From positions 4,296,084 to 4,360,083 of the forward strand of contig NZ_KV440949.1 of assembly GCF_001636315.1 (NCBI RefSeq): a stretch of DNA of 64,000 bases, given 5' to 3'. Under the pieces are notes generated by a model. The model saw nothing but the letters and a program-made list of their open reading frames with translations. It was not told the origin of the DNA and searched no databases. The position numbers were made by a program, and so were the translations under genes. Every line of letters begins with the position of its first letter. Position 1 is the first letter of the stretch. Shown here piece after piece: positions 25,547 to 33,668 of the stretch. Origin of the DNA: Neobacillus mesonae. GTDB taxonomy: Bacteria; Bacillota; Bacilli; Bacillales; Cytobacillaceae.

Positions 25547-26842
25547 ATGACTAAAGAATTGTTTGTAAATGGTGAATTAGTACTAATGAGGAAGGATGTT
25601 TATGCTAAAAGCAGGCAGGTAAGAGAGGTACCCGTTTTCACCTCAAGAATGCAAAAACGGGAATATTATCAAAGCGTAAATCCCTTTGATATCAGAAATG
25701 CATTAGATATTAAAGGATTGCTAAAAGAAATTAGTGCAAATTGGAATACATATGTTTCACAGGTTCACCAGTGGATTCAAAAAATTCCAGTAAAAAGGCT
25801 TATTGTTACTGGTGTATTTACTGTTGTTCTAGGGTGTTTTGCGAGCACTTCAAATGCAGCGTTTATTCAAGAATACGTTTACCAGGTAAAAAGTGGCGAA
25901 AATATTGAAGTAATTGCGAAAGAACATGGTGTAACAGCACAAGAAATATTAGATGCCAATGGATTAACCTCAATTGATGGTAAAAAAATTCTATTACCAA
26001 AAGTACATAACAGAATTGTAACTGCAACAATACTAAATATTCGGTCTCTCCCAACCACTTCGAGCAGTATTATTGGAAAATATAAAAAAGGGGATGTTGT
26101 TAAGGTTGCATTCGTGGAGAACGGATGGGCGGGCATTCTGATTAAAGGGAGAGTTTGTTATATAAACATGGATTATCTTACTCAAAAACAAGAAAATGCT
26201 GTTACTACTGACAAAAATACTAAAACAATCAAATCTCAAGCAAAAACGATGTATGTAACGGCGGCATCATTACGAGTAAGGGAAGGAGCTTCAATAAATA
26301 GTACGGTAGCAGGTTCGTTAAATTTAAATGATCGTGTGTCTGTAATAAAAAGTTTATATGGCTGGGCTCAGATTAATTTCAATGGAAAAACAGCATTTGT
26401 AAATGAAGCATATTTAACTAGTGTCGAACCGAAAAAAATAATAAATGATTCAAATACAAACAGCAGTAAAACAATAAGTTCATCTGAATATGTAATTAAA
26501 AGCGGAGATACATATACAAAAATCGCTAAAGAATTAAGAACCTCTGTCTTATCAATTCAAGAACTAAATCCAACAGTAGATCCTTATAAATTGAAAATTG
26601 GACAAAAAATTAAAATCCCGACTTCAACTACATCTACTGATATTCATGTAAAAGTAACAGCACATATAGCAGGAATAGACTCTAAGGGAACTTTTCGTTT
26701 TATTGCGCTTGATGGGAAGAATTATGCTGCAAAAGCGTCAGGAGATTTGATAAATGAATTATTTAAACGCCAAGGGGAAATAGCAACACTAACACTTAAA
26801 GGAAAAAGAGGTCAATTGATGACTTTAATATCTCTTCAATAA
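25547..26842 (+). CDS. Membrane-anchored LysM/SH3 cell-wall protein
   Basis: A 431-residue protein with a cytoplasmic N-terminus of about 85 residues, one transmembrane helix (RLIVTGVFTVVLGCFAS) and an exported part. The exported part reads: LysM (YQVKSGENIEVIAKEHGVT), a bacterial SH3 domain (TATILNIRSLPTTSSSIIG), a second SH3 (VTAASLRVREGASINSTV), a second LysM (YVIKSGDTYTKIAKELRTS) and a small C-terminal beta domain. LysM binds N-acetylglucosamine polymers, so it should sit in the wall. No hydrolase domain is present. A terminator overlaps the stop. I do not recognise an exact homologue. Confidence 0.8.
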   Translation: MTKELFVNGELVLMRKDVYAKSRQVREVPVFTSRMQKREYYQSVNPFDIRNALDIKGLLKEISANWNTYVSQVHQWIQKIPVKRLIVTGVFTVVLGCFASTSNAAFIQEYVYQVKSGENIEVIAKEHGVTAQEILDANGLTSIDGKKILLPKVHNRIVTATILNIRSLPTTSSSIIGKYKKGDVVKVAFVENGWAGILIKGRVCYINMDYLTQKQENAVTTDKNTKTIKSQAKTMYVTAASLRVREGASINSTVAGSLNLNDRVSVIKSLYGWAQINFNGKTAFVNEAYLTSVEPKKIINDSNTNSSKTISSSEYVIKSGDTYTKIAKELRTSVLSIQELNPTVDPYKLKIGQKIKIPTSTTSTDIHVKVTAHIAGIDSKGTFRFIALDGKNYAAKASGDLINELFKRQGEIATLTLKGKRGQLMTLISLQ

Positions 26843-26884
26843 ATAGAGAAGGCACATGAAAAAAATCATGCGCCTTCTCTATTT
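26841..26884 (+). terminator. Terminator of the LysM/SH3 gene
   Basis: A 13-bp stem (AAATAGAGAAGGC / GCCTTCTCTATTT) with inner CATG pairing, overlapping the stop codon; TATTTTG follows. Confidence 0.85.
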
Positions 26885-26971
26885 ATTTTGTTTTTCTTGC
26901 CATTGATTTTATAAACTAAAAGATTTATCATTGGAAAAATAAGAAATTTTTGAAAATATAAGGGAGTGATA

Positions 26972-27535
26972 ATGTTGAACCCAATTTTAAAAGAATTTCC
27001 TGAAGAATTTTCTACAGAACGATTGCTAATTAGAATGCCAAGACCGGGTGATGGTAAAGTTGTATATGACGCTATTAAGGAATCCATTGATGAACTGAAA
27101 CCCTGGCTGCCGTTTGCACAGCAGGAGCAGTCTGAACAGGACGTAGAATTAAATATTCGAGAAGCGCATATTGCTTTTTTAAAAAGAGAGGATTTGAGAT
27201 TACTAGTATTTTTAAAAGAAACAGGCGAATTTATTGCATCTACAGGTCTACACAGGATCGATTGGACTGTTCCAAAGTTTGAAATAGGATATTGGATTGA
27301 CAGCCGCCAAGGTGGAAAAGGCTATATGACTGAAGCAGTTAAGGGGATTTCCGACTTTGCGTTTCAGGAATTACATGCGCGAAGAGTAGAAATTCGTTGT
27401 GACGTGAAGAATTATAAGAGCAGGGCAATCCCGGAAAGGTTAGGATTCACGCTAGAAGGAACTTTAAAAAATGACGATTTAGCTCCGGATACAAAGGATA
27501 TAAGAGACACTTGTATCTATGCAAAGACTGTTTAG
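26972..27535 (+). CDS. RimJ/RimL-type GNAT acetyltransferase
   Basis: A 187-residue acetyltransferase of the ribosomal-protein-serine/alanine type: FSTERLLIRMPRPGDGKVV at the N-terminus, EIGYWIDSRQGGKGYMTEAV as the acetyl-CoA binding loop, and YKSRAIPERLGFTLEGTLKND at the end. Such enzymes acetylate protein N-termini, or small amines and antibiotics; the target is not predictable. The ATG at 26972 follows AGGGAG by 5 bases; a GTG at 26966 overlaps that site. A repeat array follows. Confidence 0.85.
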   Translation: MLNPILKEFPEEFSTERLLIRMPRPGDGKVVYDAIKESIDELKPWLPFAQQEQSEQDVELNIREAHIAFLKREDLRLLVFLKETGEFIASTGLHRIDWTVPKFEIGYWIDSRQGGKGYMTEAVKGISDFAFQELHARRVEIRCDVKNYKSRAIPERLGFTLEGTLKNDDLAPDTKDIRDTCIYAKTV

Positions 27536-27755
27536 GAAGTTCAATAAACACTAAAGGAAGAAAAACGTGCCGTGAAGTGTACTACATAGAGGGGTTCAAT
27601 GAACACCTGAGAGAGGAAAAACGGCTGAGAAGTGCACATAGAGAGGTTCAATGAACACCTGAGAGAGGAAAAACGGCTGAGAAGTGCACATTAGAGAGGT
27701 TCAATGAACACCTAAGAGAGAAAAAACGGCTAGGAGGTGCACATAGAGTAATTAA
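27536..27755. repeat. Tandem repeats of 52-55 bp (subfamily B, four units)
   Basis: TTCAATGAACAC or a close variant starts at 27540, 27595, 27647 and 27700, spacing 55, 52 and 53. Each unit has the palindrome GTTCAATGAAC, then GAGAGGAAAAACGGCTGAG and AAGTGCACAT. Period, the order palindrome/purine block/AAGTG, and the distance from AAGTG to GAGGAAAAA (about 35 bases) match the arrays at 4630 and 6296, so these look like one family with a different palindrome. The array lies between two convergent genes. Confidence 0.85.
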
Positions 27756-27770
27756 ACAACCAAGTATGTA

Positions 27771-28406
27771 TTACAACCTCCGTTCACAAACCTCTAAAAG
27801 CGGGCATCCACCACAAATCGGTGTTTTTTTGCAATGCACCTTTGAATGCTCGACAAGCAGGGCATGGTATTCATTAAAAAGCACCAGATCCCCGGGCAGC
27901 TCAACTTCAATCTGCATTCTAAAGTCATCGTAAGTATCTGGCATATCATATCCAAGGCGGTAAAAAATCCGCCTTGCGTATGCATCGACGATGAAAATCG
28001 GGATGTCAAAGGCGTAGAGCTGGATTACGTCAGCGGTTTCCGGACCAATCCCCTTTATGCTAAGCAGTTCACCACGTAATTTAACCCGATCTATTTTTTT
28101 GACCTGTTGAATGTCATATTCATAGGTTTTAAACCATTCGATATAAGACTTAATCCGCTTCGCCTTTATATTGAAAAATCCACTTGGCCTTATTAATTCG
28201 GCCAGTTCCTCGACCGAAATCTTTTCAATCACATAAGGCTTTAAAAAAGGCATCAAATTAATCAGCGCCTTTTCCACATTACGCCAGCTTGTATTTTGCA
28301 CAAGGATGGCACCAATCATCATTTCAAATGTCGTTTCCGCCGGCCACCACCCCTGCGGACCATAGTATGTAAATAATTTATTATATATCTTTAGAAAATC
28401 CTGCAT
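27771..28406 (-). CDS. Endonuclease III-like (MagIII-type) HhH-GPD DNA glycosylase
   Basis: The 211-residue protein has the helix-hairpin-helix IKGIGPETADVI, the catalytic Asp in IFIVDAYARR, and a C-terminal iron-sulfur loop with four Cys (CKKTPICGGCPLLEVC). The lysine that gives endonuclease III its lyase activity (G-V-G-x-K) is replaced by Glu (GIGPE), as in monofunctional glycosylases such as MagIII. With alkA 18 bases upstream on the same strand, removal of alkylated bases such as 3-methyladenine is the best guess. The substrate needs testing. Confidence 0.8.
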   Translation of the reverse strand: MQDFLKIYNKLFTYYGPQGWWPAETTFEMMIGAILVQNTSWRNVEKALINLMPFLKPYVIEKISVEELAELIRPSGFFNIKAKRIKSYIEWFKTYEYDIQQVKKIDRVKLRGELLSIKGIGPETADVIQLYAFDIPIFIVDAYARRIFYRLGYDMPDTYDDFRMQIEVELPGDLVLFNEYHALLVEHSKVHCKKTPICGGCPLLEVCERRL

Positions 28407-28424
28407 TTTATAACTCCAATTTTT

Positions 28425-29360
28425 TTAGTAATTAACCCGCCATAAATAAAAGGTTGCATATGCCTGCCAGGGATCCCACTTTGCCGAAAACGCCATAAGC
28501 TCCTCTTTGGAAGGCTTTCTTTCTGCAGCAGTAACCTGTTTGATCGAGTTATGCAATCCGACGTCATCAATTGGAAAAGCAGAAGTAAATCGCAGGCAGC
28601 GCATTAGCACATAATTCGCCGTCCAAGGACCAATCCCGCGAATCTTAATTAAACTTTTTTCCGCTTCCTTAAGCGACCCCAATCCCAACAATTTCTCCTT
28701 AGATAATTCCCCGCTTGTCATTAATTGAGCAATGCCAATAATAAACTCGCTTTTTCTTCTGGTCATTTTAATTTCAGCCAAATCATCAGGCGTCAATTGC
28801 GCGATTTGTTCATAAGAGGGAAAAATCCAATACTTCCTTCCGCTCCATTCGATAGAATCACCATATTTTTCAACAAATTGCTTTTTTAATGTATAAGCAA
28901 ACGCTAGATTAATTTGTTGTCCGAGAATCCCCCAGCAAAGCGCTTCAAATAAATCGGGAACACCGATAACCCGTAACCCATAAAAGTTTTGAACAGGCCC
29001 CTTTAGAAGCGGGTCTGCACTTGCCATTTCATAAAATGGTGTTAGATCTCTATTGAGATCGAACCATTCGCGGATGTAGGCGGCAACCTTAGCACTATCT
29101 AGTTTGCTAGTTTTAATACCATTAACAAACTGGACGAACATTTGATTTTGTTCGTTGACGTTTAACCGAACTAAGTGCCTAGTTTCCCCGACAACAATCA
29201 CCCTTGTAACGGTCTCATTTTCAACCTCAAACATGCATTCATTCCTATTTCGCTCAAGATAGCCAAGGTTTGCCTTCATGTTAAAATCTGCCGGGAGGTC
29301 AATAATAATGCAGTCATTGTCAATATGCCAGCCATCAATAACGTTTGCTTCTATTTCCAC
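28425..29360 (-). CDS. alkA: DNA-3-methyladenine glycosylase II (AlkA)
   Basis: AlkA excises alkylated purines and pyrimidines from DNA. The 311-residue sequence has the N-terminal AlkA-type beta domain, then the HhH-GPD domain with ALCWGILGQQIN, IRGIGPWTANYVLMRC (the hairpin) and FPIDDVGL with the catalytic Asp. The length is typical of the Bacillus enzyme. It shares a transcript with the glycosylase downstream and is divergent from ogt, making a compact alkylation-repair locus. Confidence 0.92.
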   Translation of the reverse strand: MEIEANVIDGWHIDNDCIIIDLPADFNMKANLGYLERNRNECMFEVENETVTRVIVVGETRHLVRLNVNEQNQMFVQFVNGIKTSKLDSAKVAAYIREWFDLNRDLTPFYEMASADPLLKGPVQNFYGLRVIGVPDLFEALCWGILGQQINLAFAYTLKKQFVEKYGDSIEWSGRKYWIFPSYEQIAQLTPDDLAEIKMTRRKSEFIIGIAQLMTSGELSKEKLLGLGSLKEAEKSLIKIRGIGPWTANYVLMRCLRFTSAFPIDDVGLHNSIKQVTAAERKPSKEELMAFSAKWDPWQAYATFYLWRVNY

Positions 29361-29457
29361 AGGCGTTCCTCCATATGTTTGATAAAAATTATACTGTTAA
29401 AAGACATCATGTTATTTTAAATTTTACGTTATAATAAAAGAATGGGGGTGAATTATT

Positions 29458-29973
29458 ATGTTAGAACAAAATCCGGTTCAAATCTATTGGTCTCTATTAA
29501 ATCATAAAAATTGGAAAATGTATATCGCCGCCACTTCAAAAGGGCTTTGTTATGTAGGTTCTCAGAATCAACCTTTTGAGGAATTGGCAGAGTGGTCAGC
29601 AAAGCACCTTCCTGGAACTCCTCTTGTTGAAGAACATCAAAAATTAAAGCCATTTGCAACAGAAATAATTGATTATCTTGATGGAAAGCGAAAGAGCTTT
29701 ACGATTCCATTTGATTGCCATGGGACAGAATTTCAAACAGCTGTCTGGAATGCTCTTTGTGAAATACCGTATGGTGAAACTAAATCCTATTCTGACATTG
29801 CAAACTCTATAAATAGACCATCCGCTGTCCGGGCAGTAGGGACAGCCATTGGGGCCAACCCGGTCTTAATCACGATTCCATGTCACCGTGTTGTCGGAAA
29901 AAATGGTAAACTGACGGGCTACCGCGGCGGCCTGGAAATGAAGCAGCAGTTGTTGGAAATAGAGAAGTCTTGA
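29458..29973 (+). CDS. ogt: Methylated-DNA-protein-cysteine methyltransferase (Ogt)
   Basis: This suicide enzyme transfers the methyl group of O6-methylguanine to its own cysteine. The acceptor motif is ITIPCHRVVG, the arginine-finger helix is SAVRAVGTAIGANP, and the 171-residue length is usual. GGGGGTG stands 5 bases before the ATG. There is no AraC-type Ada domain. It is divergent from alkA with about 97 bases between them, so a shared control region is possible. Confidence 0.95.
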   Translation: MLEQNPVQIYWSLLNHKNWKMYIAATSKGLCYVGSQNQPFEELAEWSAKHLPGTPLVEEHQKLKPFATEIIDYLDGKRKSFTIPFDCHGTEFQTAVWNALCEIPYGETKSYSDIANSINRPSAVRAVGTAIGANPVLITIPCHRVVGKNGKLTGYRGGLEMKQQLLEIEKS

Positions 29974-30048
29974 CATAAGAAGTTTATTACCCCATTTAAG
30001 GTTTATCCTATTTAATGTGAAATTTTTTACACTTTGGAGGTAATTACA

Positions 30049-30495
30049 TTGGAACAACGCCTAAATTACTATGATATTGCACCCGAAGCACTAAAAATCA
30101 TGCTTGAAATGGAGAAATATCTTCAATCGACTTCATTAGATAAAAAACTTCGCGAACTCGTTAAAATCCGAGCATCGCAAATTAATGGCTGCGCATTCTG
30201 TTTAAATATGCATACAGTGGATGCTAGAAAGATAGGTGAGACCGAACAACGCTTATATTGTGTCAGCGTCTGGGAAGATTGCGATTTTTACACAGATGAG
30301 GAAAAGGCCGCATTAGAATTAACGGAATATGTGACGCGATTATCAACAAAACGTGTACCAGATGCATTATATAATCATGTTCGTCAATATTTTGGTGAAA
30401 AAGAATATGTAGATTTAATTTTTATGATTAATCAAATTAACAGCTGGAACCGTCTGTCTATTTCCATGGGAAACTTTGCGACATCCGAGAAATGA
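30049..30495 (+). CDS. Carboxymuconolactone decarboxylase/AhpD-like protein
   Basis: A 148-residue AhpD-fold protein with the redox motif CAFCLNMH (CxxC followed by His) in a typical context (LVKIRASQINGCAFCLNMHTVDARKIGE). Relatives act as peroxidase-linked thiol reductants or are uncharacterised. The TTG start at 30049 lies 8 bases after GGAGG; the frame is open from 30034 but that codon overlaps the ribosome site. An aldo/keto reductase gene follows at 32 bases, so the two are probably co-transcribed. Confidence 0.85.
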   Translation: MEQRLNYYDIAPEALKIMLEMEKYLQSTSLDKKLRELVKIRASQINGCAFCLNMHTVDARKIGETEQRLYCVSVWEDCDFYTDEEKAALELTEYVTRLSTKRVPDALYNHVRQYFGEKEYVDLIFMINQINSWNRLSISMGNFATSEK

Positions 30496-30527
30496 TTCCC
30501 TAAATACTACTGAAAGAAGGAGTCCAT

Positions 30528-31454
30528 ATGAAATACATAAGCATTGCAAACACTGATATCGAAGCTTCTAACTTAATTATGGGCAATATGCGTTTAACTG
30601 AGCTCACAGTCCCGGAAGCGGAAAAATTAATTCGTACAGCAATGGAAGAGGGAATTAATTTCTTTGACCATGCCGATATATATGGAAAAGGGCGCTGTGA
30701 AGAAATTTTTTCTGAAGCTATTCAAATGAATCCAGCGATTCGCGAGAAGATGATTTTGCAAAGTAAATGCGGCATTGTCTCTTCTAAAGGTTATTTTGAT
30801 TTTTCAAAAAAACATATCATTAGCTCTGTTGATGGAATATTAAAAAGACTAAGGACCGACTATCTTGATATTCTGCTATTGCACCGGCCTGATCCATTAA
30901 TGGAGCCGGAAGAAGTAGCGGAAGCGTTTGAAGAGCTGAGAACAAGCGGCAAGGTTAAATACTTTGGGGTATCAAACCATAATCCGATGCAGATTGAACT
31001 GTTGCAAAAATATATAAAGAGTAAACTGGTGATTAACCAGCTCCAATTCAGCATTGCCCACACTCCAATGATTGACTCGGGGATTACGTTGAATATGAAG
31101 AATGACCAAGCGATTAACCGAGATAGCAGCATTCTCGAATATTGCCGGCTGAAAGACATCACCATCCAAGCATGGTCGCCGTTCCAGCACGGTTTCTTTG
31201 AAGGGACATTTCTTGGTGATTGGGAGAAATACCCGGAGCTTAACAAAACAATTGATAAGATTGCAGAAAAATATGGTGTCACGAATACAGCCATTGCTGT
31301 TGCGTGGATTACCCGCCATCCAGCTAATATTCAAGTAGTACTTGGAACAACTAATCCTAACCGCATGAAAGATGCCTGCAAAGGTGCAGAGATGTCCTTA
31401 ACAAGGGAAGAATGGTATCAAATCTATAAAGCTGCGGGAAATATTGTTCCATAA
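30528..31454 (+). CDS. Aldo/keto reductase
   Basis: An NADPH-dependent oxidoreductase with a (beta/alpha)8 barrel of 308 residues. It shows FDHADIYGKGRCEE (catalytic Asp and Tyr), LQSKCGI with the catalytic Lys, LLLHRPDP with the catalytic His, and a late NADPH loop (VLGTTNPNRMKDA). It most resembles the YcsN/YdhF group. AAGGAG precedes the ATG. The physiological carbonyl substrate is unknown. Confidence 0.9.
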   Translation: MKYISIANTDIEASNLIMGNMRLTELTVPEAEKLIRTAMEEGINFFDHADIYGKGRCEEIFSEAIQMNPAIREKMILQSKCGIVSSKGYFDFSKKHIISSVDGILKRLRTDYLDILLLHRPDPLMEPEEVAEAFEELRTSGKVKYFGVSNHNPMQIELLQKYIKSKLVINQLQFSIAHTPMIDSGITLNMKNDQAINRDSSILEYCRLKDITIQAWSPFQHGFFEGTFLGDWEKYPELNKTIDKIAEKYGVTNTAIAVAWITRHPANIQVVLGTTNPNRMKDACKGAEMSLTREEWYQIYKAAGNIVP

Positions 31455-31532
31455 AAAGTAAAATTATTCCTTATAACTTTTCTCATTTTGTAAATACTAT
31501 AAATAATGAAATAACAGCAAAATTAAATGCTT

Positions 31533-31556
31533 AGGCACTCGGGAGAGAGTGCCTTA
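31533..31556 (+). terminator. Terminator after the aldo/keto reductase gene
   Basis: AGGCACTC / GAGTGCCT stem, six-base loop, followed by TATTTGATTT; moderate T content. Confidence 0.65.
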
Positions 31557-31620
31557 TTTGATTTAAATATGTTATCGTGTTTGTTAAAATAGAAACAACC
31601 TATAAAAGGGGTGATTCCAA

Positions 31621-33609
31621 ATGAGAAAGGTTTTGAAAGCGGATTCGTTATTTTTTTATTTCTTTATTTCTTTATTGTGGATGGAGGTCATCTTTCGAGT
31701 ATCAGTGATGAAACAATCCTTTTCCTTTGGTATCCTCATCTCATGCGTTTTCTTACTCTCCTTAGCGTTCCTGTTTTTCTTCCTATGCAGTTTTTTTAAA
31801 AGGAAGGCCGGTTTTTTTCTATCTATATGTCTTCTTGGACTGTCATCATTTATTTACGCTTCACAATTTATATATTTCAAGTTTTTTAGGACTTACTATA
31901 GTTTATATTCCGTAAGCAATGGGGGTCAGATTGTTGAATTTTGGCGGGATATTGCGGCTTTTGCCGGTAAGCATTCAATTTTATTATTCCTTTTTTTCGC
32001 TCCGGTATTGTTTCTTGTAGTTTTCGGTAAAAAAATGCTAGTGTTTAAATCTTGCAGTACCGTTAATAAACTTTCCCTTGCCTGCTGTGCGCTCCTTGCG
32101 CATGGAACAGGTATTGCTGCTGTATATGCCGGGGGGAAAGCGCCAAATTCAGCTTATGATTTATATTTCAAAAATAGTTACCCACAATTGTCTGTCGAGC
32201 GTTTAGGCCTGCTAACGACGATGAGACTCGACCTGCAGCGGCTTATTACCGGCTGGTCTCCTGACATTGAATTAGCGGCACCTCGTGACTCTAAATATAT
32301 TCCCGCACCCGCACCTTCCGACAAAGCCAAAGAAGATCCAAATGAGCGGGAAACATCCGGGAAAATCGTTGAATATAATACGATGGATATTGATTTTACC
32401 CAACTTGCCGCCAATGAAAAGAATCACCAGCTTAAAGAAATGCATCAATATTTTGAGCAAGTCCAGCCTACGGCCAAAAATGAATATACAGGGAAATATA
32501 AGGGCTATAATTTAATCCTCATTACCGCGGAAGGTTTTTCACCTTATGCAATCCATAAAGGTGTTACCCCGACATTATATAAATTGGTTAATAGTGGTTT
32601 TCAATTTACGAACTTTTATAATCCAATATGGGGGGTCAGTACCTCTGATGGTGAATATGTTGCCTGCACCGGGTTGATTCCTAAGAACGGAGTATGGAGT
32701 TTTAAACAGTCAGGTAAGAATTATCTTCCTTTTGTAATGGGGAATCAGCTGCAAAAGCTGGATTACAAAACGATGGCTTTTCATGATCACTCTTATACGT
32801 ATTACGGAAGGAATATTTCCCATCCTAACATGGGTTATATATATAAGGCGTTAGGAAATGGACTGGATGTGAAGAAAACCTGGCCGGAATCAGACCTGGA
32901 AATGATGGAAAAAACAATCCCGGAATTCATTCATAATCAGCCCTTCCATACCTATTACATGACCGTAAGCGGGCATATGCAATATTCTTTTACGGGGAAT
33001 TACATTGCCCATAAAAATAAAAATCTTGTGCAGGATTTGCCTTATTCGGAACAAGCAAAAGCGTATATTGCCACACAGGTTGAGCTGGACCGGGCATTAA
33101 AATATTTATTAGATCAGCTTGAGGAGGCAGGGGTTGCTGATAAAACCTTGATTGCCCTTAGTCCTGACCACTATCCATATGGATTGGATATGAAAACGAT
33201 TAATGAACTGGCAGGGCATACTGTAGAAAAAAACTTTGAATTATTTAAAAGTACATTTATTCTCTATACAAAAGGGATGAAACCGATAACGGTGACAAAA
33301 CCAATTTCGAGTTTGGACATAATCCCAACTATTTCTAATTTGCTCGGTCTCGAATATGATTCCCGGCTGTTAATGGGACAAGATGTTTTCTCAAATGCAA
33401 GCCCGCTTGTTATTTTTTCGAATAAAAGCTTTATAACCGACAAAGGGAAATATAATGCGGTAACAAATACATTTATAACGAATAATGGTGAAACAGCAGC
33501 CGACGAATATATAAAAAGAATGTCAGCAATCGTGGAAGGTAAATTTCATTATTCAGCAAAAATACTTGAAACTGATTATTATCGAAAAATATTTTCAGGG
33601 AATCAATAA
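31621..33609 (+). CDS. LtaS-like sulfatase-superfamily membrane protein
   Basis: A 662-residue protein with about five N-terminal helices (residues 1-175) and an extracytoplasmic alkaline-phosphatase-fold domain. The catalytic domain shows LILITAEGFSPY (metal-binding Glu), GVSTSDGEY with the likely threonine nucleophile, and LSPDHYPYG (metal-binding Asp-His), the three landmarks of lipoteichoic-acid synthase. It probably transfers a phosphoglycerol or related group to a wall or membrane acceptor. It is divergent from canonical LtaS, so it may make a primer or decorate another polymer. A bidirectional terminator follows. Confidence 0.82.
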   Translation: MRKVLKADSLFFYFFISLLWMEVIFRVSVMKQSFSFGILISCVFLLSLAFLFFFLCSFFKRKAGFFLSICLLGLSSFIYASQFIYFKFFRTYYSLYSVSNGGQIVEFWRDIAAFAGKHSILLFLFFAPVLFLVVFGKKMLVFKSCSTVNKLSLACCALLAHGTGIAAVYAGGKAPNSAYDLYFKNSYPQLSVERLGLLTTMRLDLQRLITGWSPDIELAAPRDSKYIPAPAPSDKAKEDPNERETSGKIVEYNTMDIDFTQLAANEKNHQLKEMHQYFEQVQPTAKNEYTGKYKGYNLILITAEGFSPYAIHKGVTPTLYKLVNSGFQFTNFYNPIWGVSTSDGEYVACTGLIPKNGVWSFKQSGKNYLPFVMGNQLQKLDYKTMAFHDHSYTYYGRNISHPNMGYIYKALGNGLDVKKTWPESDLEMMEKTIPEFIHNQPFHTYYMTVSGHMQYSFTGNYIAHKNKNLVQDLPYSEQAKAYIATQVELDRALKYLLDQLEEAGVADKTLIALSPDHYPYGLDMKTINELAGHTVEKNFELFKSTFILYTKGMKPITVTKPISSLDIIPTISNLLGLEYDSRLLMGQDVFSNASPLVIFSNKSFITDKGKYNAVTNTFITNNGETAADEYIKRMSAIVEGKFHYSAKILETDYYRKIFSGNQ

Positions 33610-33616
33610 TGGATAT

Positions 33617-33658
33617 AAAGAAGGCAGCTGATATCTTTTCCAGCTGCCTTCTTTATTT
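33617..33658. terminator. Bidirectional terminator
   Basis: A 14-bp perfect stem (AAAGAAGGCAGCTG / CAGCTGCCTTCTTT) between the LtaS-like gene and the convergent aminotransferase gene. Confidence 0.9.
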
Positions 33659-33668
33659 ATGAAAAAAT

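Noticed and set aside
31611-31799. 62-codon frame at the start of the LtaS-like gene
   Set aside because: It overlaps the N-terminal helices of the real gene in another frame and has no independent signal.
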